From positions 62,001 through 126,000 of the forward strand of contig JAFAZF010000058.1 of NCBI GenBank assembly GCA_019239915.1: a stretch of DNA of 64,000 bases, read 5' to 3'. A model generated the notes under the pieces. It saw nothing but the letters and a program-made list of their open reading frames with translations, was not told where the DNA came from and did no database searches. Below are positions 44,019 through 51,682 of the stretch, one piece after another; positions within the stretch are counted from its first letter, which is position 1, and every line of letters starts with the position of its first letter. The position numbers and the translations under genes are program-made. The stretch comes from Sphingomonadaceae bacterium (lineage in GTDB: Bacteria; Pseudomonadota; Alphaproteobacteria; Sphingomonadales; Sphingomonadaceae).

Positions 44019-44771
44019 TCAAGTCTGGGCCGCGAGCCACTCGTCGTCGGCGCGCGTGAGCAACTCGGCGCGACCTGTAAAGTCTTGCGTCGACCCTTTG
44101 TGGCGGATGGCGGTGTGCGCTCGCGCTTCTTGTTGCACCCAGCAACCGCCCGATACTGGAGCACCAGCCCGCTCATCGAGCTCTTTGCCCATGCCCCGAC
44201 CGCCGGAGATGAACACACCCCGGCGAAGCACGAGCGCGGCCTCCGCCGTCTCGCTATCGAAGGTTTGTGATACCCATGATGTGAAGCCCGAACCCAAGCT
44301 GCGGCCCGCGAAGCGCTCCGGCGCGGCAACAGCATAGCGATCGAGCGTCCAGTCGAGCAGGAGCGTGCCGTCGCGCCAGAGCAGCGCGTGCCGCTTCGTA
44401 TCTGCCCGTTTGTCGAACACCCGCACGTCGTATCGACGTCGCACGGTCCCGCGGGCCGCCGCGGCAACCGCAAGCGCGGCGAGATCGATTTGATGGGTGC
44501 ACTGATCGCGTGCATCGGTGAGGCGGAACGCGGCGGTCATGTCGTCGCTCAGTGGCATGTCCAGGAGATCGCGCAGCCGCACGCTTGCGACCGGACAGAG
44601 TGAATAGGGCGAACGTGGGCTGTCGGCCTCGATCGAGGTGACATGCTCGCCGTCGTGTCGCAACACCACGCGGAAATGATGAAAATCATCCTCGAGGGTC
44701 GCGCGCACCATAGCTGGCGCACCCGCAATCCGGATCACGCGATTGAGCGAAGGCATCGGCGCGATGTTCAT
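44019..44771 (-). CDS. DUF2889 protein
   Basis: About 250 residues from the ATG at 44771; a TTG at 44783 is also in frame. DUF2889 features: an N-terminal R-I-R-I-A-G, then RATLEDDFHHFRVVLRHDGE, the conserved block RSPYSLCPVASVRLRDLLDM, and CTHQIDLAALAVAAA with a conserved Cys-Thr-His. The cysteine and histidine pairs look like a metal or cofactor site, but no activity is established for the family to my knowledge. It occurs here in a catabolic cluster, divergent from the Ltp2-like thiolase gene (164-base gap). It may act in the same step. Confidence 0.8.
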   Translation of the reverse strand: MNIAPMPSLNRVIRIAGAPAMVRATLEDDFHHFRVVLRHDGEHVTSIEADSPRSPYSLCPVASVRLRDLLDMPLSDDMTAAFRLTDARDQCTHQIDLAALAVAAAARGTVRRRYDVRVFDKRADTKRHALLWRDGTLLLDWTLDRYAVAAPERFAGRSLGSGFTSWVSQTFDSETAEAALVLRRGVFISGGRGMGKELDERAGAPVSGGCWVQQEARAHTAIRHKGSTQDFTGRAELLTRADDEWLAAQT

Positions 44772-44935
44772 TCCTGATTCCAATCCTGCACTCCCGATCG
44801 CGCCTCAATCACGGATTGCCTTGGGCACATAGCAATGCGATGCGATGAACCTGACGATGCATCAAATAAAGTCGGGAGAGCAATATGCCGCAGGTGGAAG
44901 GCCCCGTTTCTTCGCGCTGCATCAAGGCTTGAACG

Positions 44936-46132
44936 ATGGTCGGCAATCCTCTCGCCGGAAAGGCCGCGATCTCGGGCATCGGCCGCTCGCGCATCGAGCG
45001 CAAGGGCATGACGCCGCCGATGATCCTGCTGGCGGAGGCGTTCAAGCAGGCGCTCGACGATGCTGGACTTGTTCGTGACGATATCGATGGCGTGTGTACT
45101 TATCCCGGCCACCGTGACGGTCGCGACGGGATGGCGCCGGTCGGCTCGACAGAAGCGATCAACGCGCTCGGGCTCAAGGTAAATTGGTATCAGGGCGGCC
45201 CGGAGGGTGCCGCGCAATCTTCCGCGCTGATGATCGCGGCGCTAGCGGTCGCGACGGGACAGGCGCGCCACGTGCTGGTCTTCCGCTGCCTCAACGAATC
45301 CTCGGCGCAGGCGACGGGTCGGCGCGGCATTGGTGAACGCGGCGGCGCCAGCGAGGTAGCGACGATCGGCGGCTGGTTATCCTGGCTCGTCCCTCTCGGT
45401 GCATCGTCGGCGGTCAACTGGGCTGCGATGTACGCCGATCGGATCATGCACGAACATGGCCTCACCCGCGAGCAGCTTGGCGCGCAAGCGGTGTTTCAGC
45501 GCGAGTGCGCACAGCACGATCCTGGCGCGATCATGCATGGCAAGCCGCTCACCATGGCGGACTATCTATCGTCGCGCATGATCTCCGATCCGCTCTGCCT
45601 CTTCGATTGCGACGTGCCGATAGACGGCGCCGCCTGTGTGATCGTGTCCACCATCGAGGCGGCGCGCGACTGCAAGCGGCCGCCCCTGCGGATCGAGGCG
45701 ATCGGGGCCGGACTGGAGCATGGCTTCACTTGGCACCAACGGCCCGATCTTACCACGATGGGCGCGCACGACGCCGCCGCGTCGATGTGGGCCACGACGG
45801 ACCTCAAACCTAGCGATGTCGATGTCGCCGGCCTCTATGACGGATTCTCGATCTTCGTACCCATGTGGCTCGAAGCACTCGGCTTCTGCGGACTTGGCGA
45901 AGGTGGCCCGTTCATCGGTTCGGGCGCGACGCGCCTCGACGGAGCAATCCCGACCAATACCAATGGCGGCCAGCTCTCCTCCGGCCGGCTACATGGCTAC
46001 GGCCTGCTGTGGGAGGTTTGTACTCAGCTTCGCGGCGATGGCGGCGCGCGGCAGGTCAAGGATGCACGCGTCGGCGTGGTCGGCGTCGGCGGCGGCCCGA
46101 TCGCGGGTACGGTGTTGCTGGCGCGCGAATAG
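44936..46132 (+). CDS. Cysteine-less SCP2/Ltp2-like thiolase (candidate retro-aldolase)
   Basis: A 398-residue thiolase-fold protein of the SCP-x/lipid-transfer group. At the nucleophile position it reads WYQGGPEGAAQSS (84-96) with no cysteine. It has the YDGFS motif (Y301) and GGQLSSGRLHGYG (344-356). Ltp2, a steroid side-chain aldolase, lacks the thiolase cysteine, uses tyrosines in this region, and needs a DUF35 partner. A DUF35 gene lies at 49795. Retro-aldol removal of a side-chain fragment from a beta-hydroxyacyl-CoA is therefore the best hypothesis; a plain thiolase is less likely. The ribosome-binding site is weak (AAGG). Confidence 0.83.
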   Translation: MVGNPLAGKAAISGIGRSRIERKGMTPPMILLAEAFKQALDDAGLVRDDIDGVCTYPGHRDGRDGMAPVGSTEAINALGLKVNWYQGGPEGAAQSSALMIAALAVATGQARHVLVFRCLNESSAQATGRRGIGERGGASEVATIGGWLSWLVPLGASSAVNWAAMYADRIMHEHGLTREQLGAQAVFQRECAQHDPGAIMHGKPLTMADYLSSRMISDPLCLFDCDVPIDGAACVIVSTIEAARDCKRPPLRIEAIGAGLEHGFTWHQRPDLTTMGAHDAAASMWATTDLKPSDVDVAGLYDGFSIFVPMWLEALGFCGLGEGGPFIGSGATRLDGAIPTNTNGGQLSSGRLHGYGLLWEVCTQLRGDGGARQVKDARVGVVGVGGGPIAGTVLLARE

Positions 46133-46146
46133 CAGTGGAGAAACGG

Positions 46147-46944
46147 ATGGCGGAGCAGCCCGAAGGGGTCGGCAAGGAGGTGCTCTACGAGATCGTCGAC
46201 GATCATGTCGCGCTCGTCACTCTCAACCGGCCAGACAAGCGCAACGCGGTCAATGGGATAGTCGCGCGTGCCATGCAGTGGATCCGTCGTGACGTCGAGG
46301 TCCGGGACGCGATCCGTGTTGCGATCATTTGCTCGTCGAGCCCGCAGACCTTCTGTGCCGGCGCGGACCTCGCCGAGATCGCCGCCGGGCGCGGTCACAC
46401 CATCGCCCCCGACGGCGAGGGCTTCGCTGCCTTTACCGACGTTGCGCATGCCAAGCCGTGGATCGCGGCGGTCTCCGGCAACGTGCTCGCCGGCGGCTGT
46501 GAACTTGCGCTCGCCTGCGACATGATTGTCGCTTCCGAGGACTCGCGCTTCGGCTTGCCCGAGGTAAAACGAGGCCTGTTCGCGGGCGCCGGTGGCGTCT
46601 TCCGCCTGCCGCGCATGATTCCCCGCAACATCGCCTATGAATTGGTCGCGACCGGCGACCCGATGCCGGCTGAGCGCGCTTTTCATTTTGGATTGGTCAA
46701 CCGATTGGTTCCGTCTGGTGAGGCAATTTCGAGCGCCCGTGGTCTCGCCCGGGAGATTGCTGTGAACGCGCCTGTTTCGGTGCGCGAAAGCTTGGCTGTC
46801 GCGCGTCTCTCGCACGATATCGACGAGGAAGCTTTGCGTGCCCGTTCGCGCGAGGCGAGCGCGATCACCGGCGCCACCCAAGACGCCAAGGAAGGCACGC
46901 TGGCCTTTCTCGAGAAACGGGCGCCGGCGTGGACAGGCCGGTGA
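46147..46944 (+). CDS. Enoyl-CoA hydratase (crotonase family)
   Basis: About 265 residues from the ATG at 46147, six bases after GGAG. Motifs: TFCAGADLAEI and SGNVLAGGCELALACDM (oxyanion hole), then RFGLPEVKRGLFAGAGG, with a glutamate in the hydratase position. It is closely related to the enzyme at 8442 (same GLPEVKRG and the ending DAKEGTLAFLEKRAPAWTGR). It follows the Ltp2-like gene by 14 bases. Hydration of an enoyl-CoA would give the beta-hydroxy substrate for a retro-aldolase, so the two genes may act in sequence. Confidence 0.9.
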   Translation: MAEQPEGVGKEVLYEIVDDHVALVTLNRPDKRNAVNGIVARAMQWIRRDVEVRDAIRVAIICSSSPQTFCAGADLAEIAAGRGHTIAPDGEGFAAFTDVAHAKPWIAAVSGNVLAGGCELALACDMIVASEDSRFGLPEVKRGLFAGAGGVFRLPRMIPRNIAYELVATGDPMPAERAFHFGLVNRLVPSGEAISSARGLAREIAVNAPVSVRESLAVARLSHDIDEEALRARSREASAITGATQDAKEGTLAFLEKRAPAWTGR

Positions 46945-47032
46945 AGTCGCGCAGCCACTTGCAAAGCCATCAGCGACCGCGTAAAAGTGACGGATAGTCA
47001 ATTCCAGCGGTGATAGGCCGAGGAGAGGTGAT

Positions 47033-48349
47033 ATGAGAATGGACGATATGGTGATCGTCAGCGTCGACGATCATGCGGTCGAGCCGCCGAGCGCATTCCT
47101 CAGTCACTATTCCGCGTCGTTCAAGGACGAAGCGCCCAAAGTCATCGACAAGGACGGCAAGGACGTCTGGTTATGGAATGACCAGATCTATCCAACGATC
47201 GGGTTAAATGCCGTCGTGGGGCGGCCTCGCTCGGAGTACGGGATGGAGCCAACCCGCTTCGAGCAGATCCGGGCAGGAGCGTTCGATCCGAAGGCGCGGG
47301 TCGACGACATGAACGTCAACGGAATATGCGGCTCGCTCAACTTCGCGACGATGCCCGGCTTTTCAGGCAACGCCTTTATCGCCGCCGCGCTTCAGGGCCA
47401 CAAGGAGAAGGCGCTCCGGGCGATCAAGGCCTGGAACGACTGGCACATGCTCGAATGGTGCGCGGCCGCTCCGGGCCGGTTCATCCCGATGATGATCCTG
47501 CCGCTTTGGGACATGACGGAGACGCTCGCCGAAATCCAACGTTGGGTGAAGCAGGACGTCCATGCCATCGCCTTTCCCGACAATCCTGCTCTGATCGGCC
47601 TGCCGAGCCTGCACAACGCCTATTGGGAGCCGGTGTGGCAGGCCTGTTGCGACCACAAGATCGTGCTCAACTGCCATATCGGCACCGGCGCGCGCGCGGC
47701 GCACGCCTCCGACGAGTCGCCCATCGACGCGTGGATCACGACGATGCCGATGTCGATATCCAACTCGGCTGCGGACTGGTTGTTCGGCACGTTCTGGAAG
47801 AAATACCCCGATCTGCGCATGGCGCTGTCCGAAGGCGGCATCGGCTGGGTGCCCTATCTGCTCGAGCGAGCCGACTTCACCTATGAGCACCATCACGAAT
47901 GGACTTTTTCGGATTTTGGCAGGGAGCGGCCGTCCGATGTGTTCAAGCGGCATATCATCACCTGTTTCATCGACGATCAGTTCGGGCTCAAGAATCTGGA
48001 ATACATGAATACGGATATGGTCTGTTATGAGTCGGATTATCCGCATTCCGACACGTTGTGGCCGAACTGCCCGGAGTATCTATGGGCAACGGTCAACGGA
48101 CTGAACTCGCACGTGATCGACGCGATCACGCACCAGAATGCCATGCGCGAATACAATTTCGATCCCTATACTGTACTCGGTGGACGCGAGAACTGCACAG
48201 TCGGACATCTCCGCGTTCTCGGCAAAGACGTCGATGTCTCGCCGCGCGAGAATCTTGGCGGCCTTCGCACCGATAGCATGGATTTCGTCGGGAAGGCGCG
48301 GCGCCCGGTCACATCGGGCGAAATCCAGCGCATGTTCGCAGCGGCATAG
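47033..48349 (+). CDS. Metal-dependent amidohydrolase, ACMSD-like TIM barrel
   Basis: A 438-residue amidohydrolase_2 family protein. The metal motif appears as IVSVDDHAVEPPSAF, followed by HIGTG, and EGGIGWVPYLLERADF, with the final aspartate in CYESDYPHSDTLWPNC, a typical end of this group. Such enzymes cleave C-C bonds (decarboxylation, retro-aldol) or C-N bonds. In sphingomonad and actinobacterial lipid clusters they occur widely with unknown substrates. A ribosome-binding site AGGAGAGG precedes the ATG. A good terminator 18 bases after the stop ends the rightward operon of Ltp2-like, hydratase and this gene. Confidence 0.88.
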   Translation: MRMDDMVIVSVDDHAVEPPSAFLSHYSASFKDEAPKVIDKDGKDVWLWNDQIYPTIGLNAVVGRPRSEYGMEPTRFEQIRAGAFDPKARVDDMNVNGICGSLNFATMPGFSGNAFIAAALQGHKEKALRAIKAWNDWHMLEWCAAAPGRFIPMMILPLWDMTETLAEIQRWVKQDVHAIAFPDNPALIGLPSLHNAYWEPVWQACCDHKIVLNCHIGTGARAAHASDESPIDAWITTMPMSISNSAADWLFGTFWKKYPDLRMALSEGGIGWVPYLLERADFTYEHHHEWTFSDFGRERPSDVFKRHIITCFIDDQFGLKNLEYMNTDMVCYESDYPHSDTLWPNCPEYLWATVNGLNSHVIDAITHQNAMREYNFDPYTVLGGRENCTVGHLRVLGKDVDVSPRENLGGLRTDSMDFVGKARRPVTSGEIQRMFAAA

Positions 48350-48366
48350 ATTTGGCGGAAAAGGTT

Positions 48367-48397
48367 CCGGGGCAGATATCGCCTGCCCCGGCTTTTC
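48367..48397 (+). terminator. Rho-independent terminator after the amidohydrolase gene
   Basis: CCGGGGCAG (48367-48375) and CTGCCCCGG (48383-48391) form a perfect 9-bp stem with a 7-base loop, followed by CTTTTCTT. It begins 18 bases after the stop codon. This is a clear intrinsic terminator. Confidence 0.88.
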
Positions 48398-48501
48398 TTC
48401 TGGATGGTTGACAGAGACGGCATAGAACGGCGGACTGAATCGCGATCTACCCCGCAGCGTTCAGCAGCGACAATGCCGCCAACGCCACGAAGCATTGCCA
48501 T

Positions 48502-49590
48502 TCAGCGCGTCGCTCGCAAGGCATCCAGCATCCGCATGAAGTGATTGCCGACCCAGACGTCCTGGTCCTCACCCCAGCCGACCTTGCCTTCCATCTCCCA
48601 GCGCATGAGCTGGTTGAGACCGTAGCCGCTCTCGCTCATCCGGCTTACCGACATGCCTTCGGCTTCCATCGTTCGCCCGAGCTCGTCGGCGATCGAAACG
48701 AGCATGTGGCTGTTCCAGCCCGCGATCGGATCCCGGAAATTGAGCATCCTCGATCGTGCTTGATCGATGGCGCCGAACTTGCCGTCCTTCAACAGCCAAC
48801 CCACGTTCATTGGCGCCCAACCCTGCGCGTCGCCATCCTGCATCCGCACGAACCCGAGGAACCCGGTTTGCAGGTCCAGGCTGTGGCCGTAGATATAGTC
48901 GATCCGGCCGCGGCCGCGCTCGCGCTCGATCTGGCGCCACGCCGGACCGCCTGGATTTCTCACGCGGCTCTCGCCCGGCGCATAGGTCTTGCGGCTGGTC
49001 AGGTACGGACCTCCGCGAGGCCCCCACGTGCGATCGCGAACACCGACACCGTCGATCGGGATCTTCTCACCGCGCAGAGTGAGCGTGCCGACCACATGCC
49101 CGAGCTGGTCATAGTGCGGCGTCTGCATGAACGGCGCCTCGCCGGGCCGAAAGCGATGCGGCAGATGGACGCCGGTATGCACGAAGTCGAGCGCGAAGCC
49201 CCGCTCCGGGTCGGTGTAGCCGAGATGGTACTTCATGCCCGGCTCCAGCATCTTCAGGCTGTAGCCGCCGTTGGGAAAGGTGATGTCCCGCAGATCCGGA
49301 TCGTCCGGCATCGGGGCTTCCTCGACCTTCTTGTAATAGGCGAGCCGCCCGGGTTCGACACCCTGATCGTCCCATACGAAGATGCGCCAGGTGGCGGTCT
49401 TGCGATTGGGATAATAGGGCGTGTGGAGCCAGCAGCCGATCTTGCGCTCCGGGATGTTGAACGACCACCAGTTGGTTTCGGTCTCGTAGGGATCATCCGA
49501 AAGCTGATGGTAGCAATCATCCTCCGGTTTGAATCGGAGGGTCTCGTCGTCCGCCACTTTCATCTCCTCCAGCTCTCGAGCGCCTTTCAT
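48502..49590 (-). CDS. CrtC-like beta-barrel protein (lipocalin-type, DUF7064/7065-like)
   Basis: About 362 residues from an ATG at 49590; another at 49563 has GGAGGAG but too close to it. The sequence is rich in tryptophan and aromatic strands: TNWWSFNIPERKIGCWLHTP, WRIFVWDDQG, LDFVHTGVHLPHRF, GVRDRTWGPRGG and GWNSHMLVSIADELG. This is the pattern of hydroxyneurosporene synthase (CrtC)-like, AttH-like double beta-barrels, a fold that includes water-adding and terpenoid-modifying enzymes. No signal peptide. Hydration or isomerisation of an isoprenoid double bond is possible. It is downstream of the DUF35 gene on the same strand (204 bases apart), so co-expression is uncertain. Confidence 0.7.
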   Translation of the reverse strand: MKGARELEEMKVADDETLRFKPEDDCYHQLSDDPYETETNWWSFNIPERKIGCWLHTPYYPNRKTATWRIFVWDDQGVEPGRLAYYKKVEEAPMPDDPDLRDITFPNGGYSLKMLEPGMKYHLGYTDPERGFALDFVHTGVHLPHRFRPGEAPFMQTPHYDQLGHVVGTLTLRGEKIPIDGVGVRDRTWGPRGGPYLTSRKTYAPGESRVRNPGGPAWRQIERERGRGRIDYIYGHSLDLQTGFLGFVRMQDGDAQGWAPMNVGWLLKDGKFGAIDQARSRMLNFRDPIAGWNSHMLVSIADELGRTMEAEGMSVSRMSESGYGLNQLMRWEMEGKVGWGEDQDVWVGNHFMRMLDALRATR

Positions 49591-49794
49591 AAGCGCAGTC
49601 AGGTTCCTTGAGCCCAATATCGTCAGCAGCACGGCGGCATCTTCGTGCCTGCGAGATAAGCTCGCGCAATTGATCGATGATGGCACAATCCCATCTCGCC
49701 AAATTGGTGCGCTTACTTGATGGTGACCAATTTCGGCACTCGGTAACACGGAGTGGGCTGTAAACGCCGTGCGCCCCCCCCCCGTCTGCGGCCC
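49591..49794. other. Intergenic region with a C10 homopolymer
   Basis: About 204 bases between the CrtC-like and DUF35 genes. No gene is seen. A run of ten C (49774-49783) sits 11 bases beyond the DUF35 stop; such a homopolymer is a frequent site of sequencing error or length change. No terminator with a T-tract is visible. Confidence 0.5.
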
Positions 49795-50193
49795 CTAGCC
49801 AGCGAGCGGCTTGAACAGCGGGAGCCAGACGTCGCCTTCTTGTTGGAACGAGACCTGCACGCGGTCGTCGATACGTACATCTTCGGGATCGATGTCGACG
49901 ACGCGGGCGGTGATCCGCACCCCCGGCTCGCCATCCAGCTCGACCACCGCAAGCGCGTAGGGTACGATCATGTCCGGCGACCATTGCTGCCGGTTGATGG
50001 TCCGAGCCAACACCGTTCCGGTTCCTCTCGCCGGTCTTGCGGTGGTGCCGGACAGGCATTTTGGACAGACCATCTGCGCCGGATGGATCGCCGCATCGCA
50101 AGCATCGCAATGCGTGATCATCAATTCCCCTCTCGCGCCGCCCGTCCAGAACGGAGTGTTTTCAGGCGTCATCTCGGGAAGGATGCGCGTCAT
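49795..50193 (-). CDS. DUF35 OB-fold protein with zinc ribbon (Ltp2 partner candidate)
   Basis: A 132-residue protein: N-terminal helix (ENTPFWTGGARGELMITHC), a zinc ribbon C29-x2-C32...C43-x2-C46, and an OB fold (RGTGTVLARTINRQQW, YALAVVELDGEPGVRITARV). DUF35 proteins bind acyl-CoA and form complexes with SCP2-thiolase-type enzymes; in steroid catabolism a DUF35 domain (ChsH2) pairs with Ltp2 to carry out retro-aldol cleavage. The cysteine-less Ltp2-like thiolase at 44936 is the likely partner, 4 kb away and on the other strand. A well-placed AGGAG precedes the ATG. Confidence 0.88.
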   Translation of the reverse strand: MTRILPEMTPENTPFWTGGARGELMITHCDACDAAIHPAQMVCPKCLSGTTARPARGTGTVLARTINRQQWSPDMIVPYALAVVELDGEPGVRITARVVDIDPEDVRIDDRVQVSFQQEGDVWLPLFKPLAG

Positions 50194-50352
50194 GATCTCG
50201 CTCTCCTGCGGGCCGTGTCCTCATCCTAGCCATCGGAATCGCCACCGACCAGCCGCGTAGACGCACCGATCATGGCGAATTTGACGCGAGGGGCGCAGGA
50301 GCTGGCATTGATCAAGAAGTGCGGGAGGCGCCGTTTTTGACTCATCCGACCT

Positions 50353-50363
50353 GACGGACCGTC
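50353..50363. promoter_or_regulatory. Short palindrome upstream of the cytochrome P450 gene
   Basis: GACGG-A-CCGTC is an 11-bp palindrome 66 bases before the P450 start. GGACCGTC within it resembles GGACGGTC at 38543-38550, which stands 75 bases before the ALDH 2 operon, and both are followed by a run of T. It may be a shared operator, but the match is short. Confidence 0.3.
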
Positions 50364-50428
50364 ATTTTCCTTGGGGTGCATCATCCTGTCTGATATGCCG
50401 CCGATTAAAGGACACTTGGAGAGTGATG

Positions 50429-51682
50429 ATGGCTACCCAGCTCAAGGTCGAGCTCGATCCCTTCGTCGTGGACAATCGCCCCGACCATGTGCCTGCCGAA
50501 CTTGTCCGGGATCTGCGCTGGGCGTTGGGCAACTTTCCCGTCACTTATGACGAACCGTATAAGGAGACACAGATCTTCTTCGAAGGTGACGTGCCGCCGC
50601 TGCTCTGGACACCGGATGCAGTCGCCGGCCATCCCGGCATCGGGGCGTGGGTCGTCACCCGGTATCAGGATATCGCGCGCGTCTACCAGGATGCGGAGCT
50701 GTTCTCGACCGAAGGCGTCGCGGCGTTCCAATCAATGATCGGTGAGACCTGGCCTTGCATTCCGCTCGGCATCGATCCTCCGGATCACATGAAATATCGC
50801 ACGATGCTGAACCCGTTCTTCAGTCCGAAAGCGATCGACGCCCTCGAACAGAAGATCCGTGCAAGCGCCAATGTTCTGATCGACAGCTTCATCGATAAAG
50901 GCACCGTCGACTTCGCCTATGATTTCGGACGCGTCTACCCGGTGCGCGTGTTCATGGACTTGATGGGCTTCCCGTTCACGCAATTCGAGCAATTCCTCGA
51001 ATGGGAAAACGCGATCCTGCACAGCCATGATTTCGAGCTGGCGACCATGGCGCTGCGTGGCATCCTCGCCTATCTGCGTGAGTTCATAGCCGAACAGCGC
51101 GCTAATCCGGGGCCCGATCTCGCGGGCAAGATCGTCACCGGTCAAGTGGGCGGCCGCCCCATCACCGACGACGAGATCATCGGCACGATCTTCTTCCTGT
51201 GGCTGGGCGGGCTCGACACCGTTGCCTCCACGCTCGCGATGATATTCCGGCGGCTCGGGCTCGATATGGCGATGCAGCAGAAGCTGCGCGCCGATCCCGA
51301 ACTGATCCCGGACGCGGTCGAGGAGTTCCTGCGTGTACAGCCGCTGGTCAACTCGCACCGGCTCGTCAAGCGTGAGTTCGAATGGTACGGTCAGACGATC
51401 AAGCAGGGCGATTGGGTGATGGCCTTGGTGACGGCCGGCAACTTCGATCCCGCCGAGTTCGACAACCCGCGCGAAGTGCGGTTCGACCGTCAAGGCAATC
51501 GCCACTTCACGCTGGCCGGTGGGCCGCATCGCTGCCTCGGCTCGCATCTTGCGCGACGCGAATTGCGGGTGGCGCTGGAGGAATTCTTCCGCCGCGTCCC
51601 TCCTTTCAAGCTGGCAGCCAACGATGAGCGACTGATCTACCCCGGCCTGCGTTCGGCGCGGAATGTCCGCTTAGTGTGGTGA
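50429..51682 (+). CDS. Cytochrome P450
   Basis: About 417 residues starting at the ATG at 50429 (GGAG seven bases ahead; an ATG three bases earlier is also possible). The I-helix oxygen-activation motif reads LGGLDT (259-264), a variant of AGxDT. ExxR is E299-F-L-R302, and the heme-thiolate loop is LAGGPHRCLG with the ligand C369; phenylalanine of the usual FxxGxxxCxG is replaced by leucine. Bacterial class I P450, soluble, fed by a ferredoxin. It hydroxylates a substrate C-H bond, probably the first activation of a terminal or ring position in this pathway. It ends 12 bases inside the convergent ligase 3 gene. Confidence 0.93.
   Translation: MATQLKVELDPFVVDNRPDHVPAELVRDLRWALGNFPVTYDEPYKETQIFFEGDVPPLLWTPDAVAGHPGIGAWVVTRYQDIARVYQDAELFSTEGVAAFQSMIGETWPCIPLGIDPPDHMKYRTMLNPFFSPKAIDALEQKIRASANVLIDSFIDKGTVDFAYDFGRVYPVRVFMDLMGFPFTQFEQFLEWENAILHSHDFELATMALRGILAYLREFIAEQRANPGPDLAGKIVTGQVGGRPITDDEIIGTIFFLWLGGLDTVASTLAMIFRRLGLDMAMQQKLRADPELIPDAVEEFLRVQPLVNSHRLVKREFEWYGQTIKQGDWVMALVTAGNFDPAEFDNPREVRFDRQGNRHFTLAGGPHRCLGSHLARRELRVALEEFFRRVPPFKLAANDERLIYPGLRSARNVRLVW

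Noticed and set aside
48541-49611. 356-codon forward frame over the CrtC-like gene
   Set aside because: Histidine- and arginine-rich shadow; the reverse frame has the aromatic strand pattern of a real protein.
49774-49783. C10 homopolymer as a phase-variation switch
   Set aside because: It lies outside coding sequence after the DUF35 stop and not in an evident promoter; likely a neutral or assembly-related feature.
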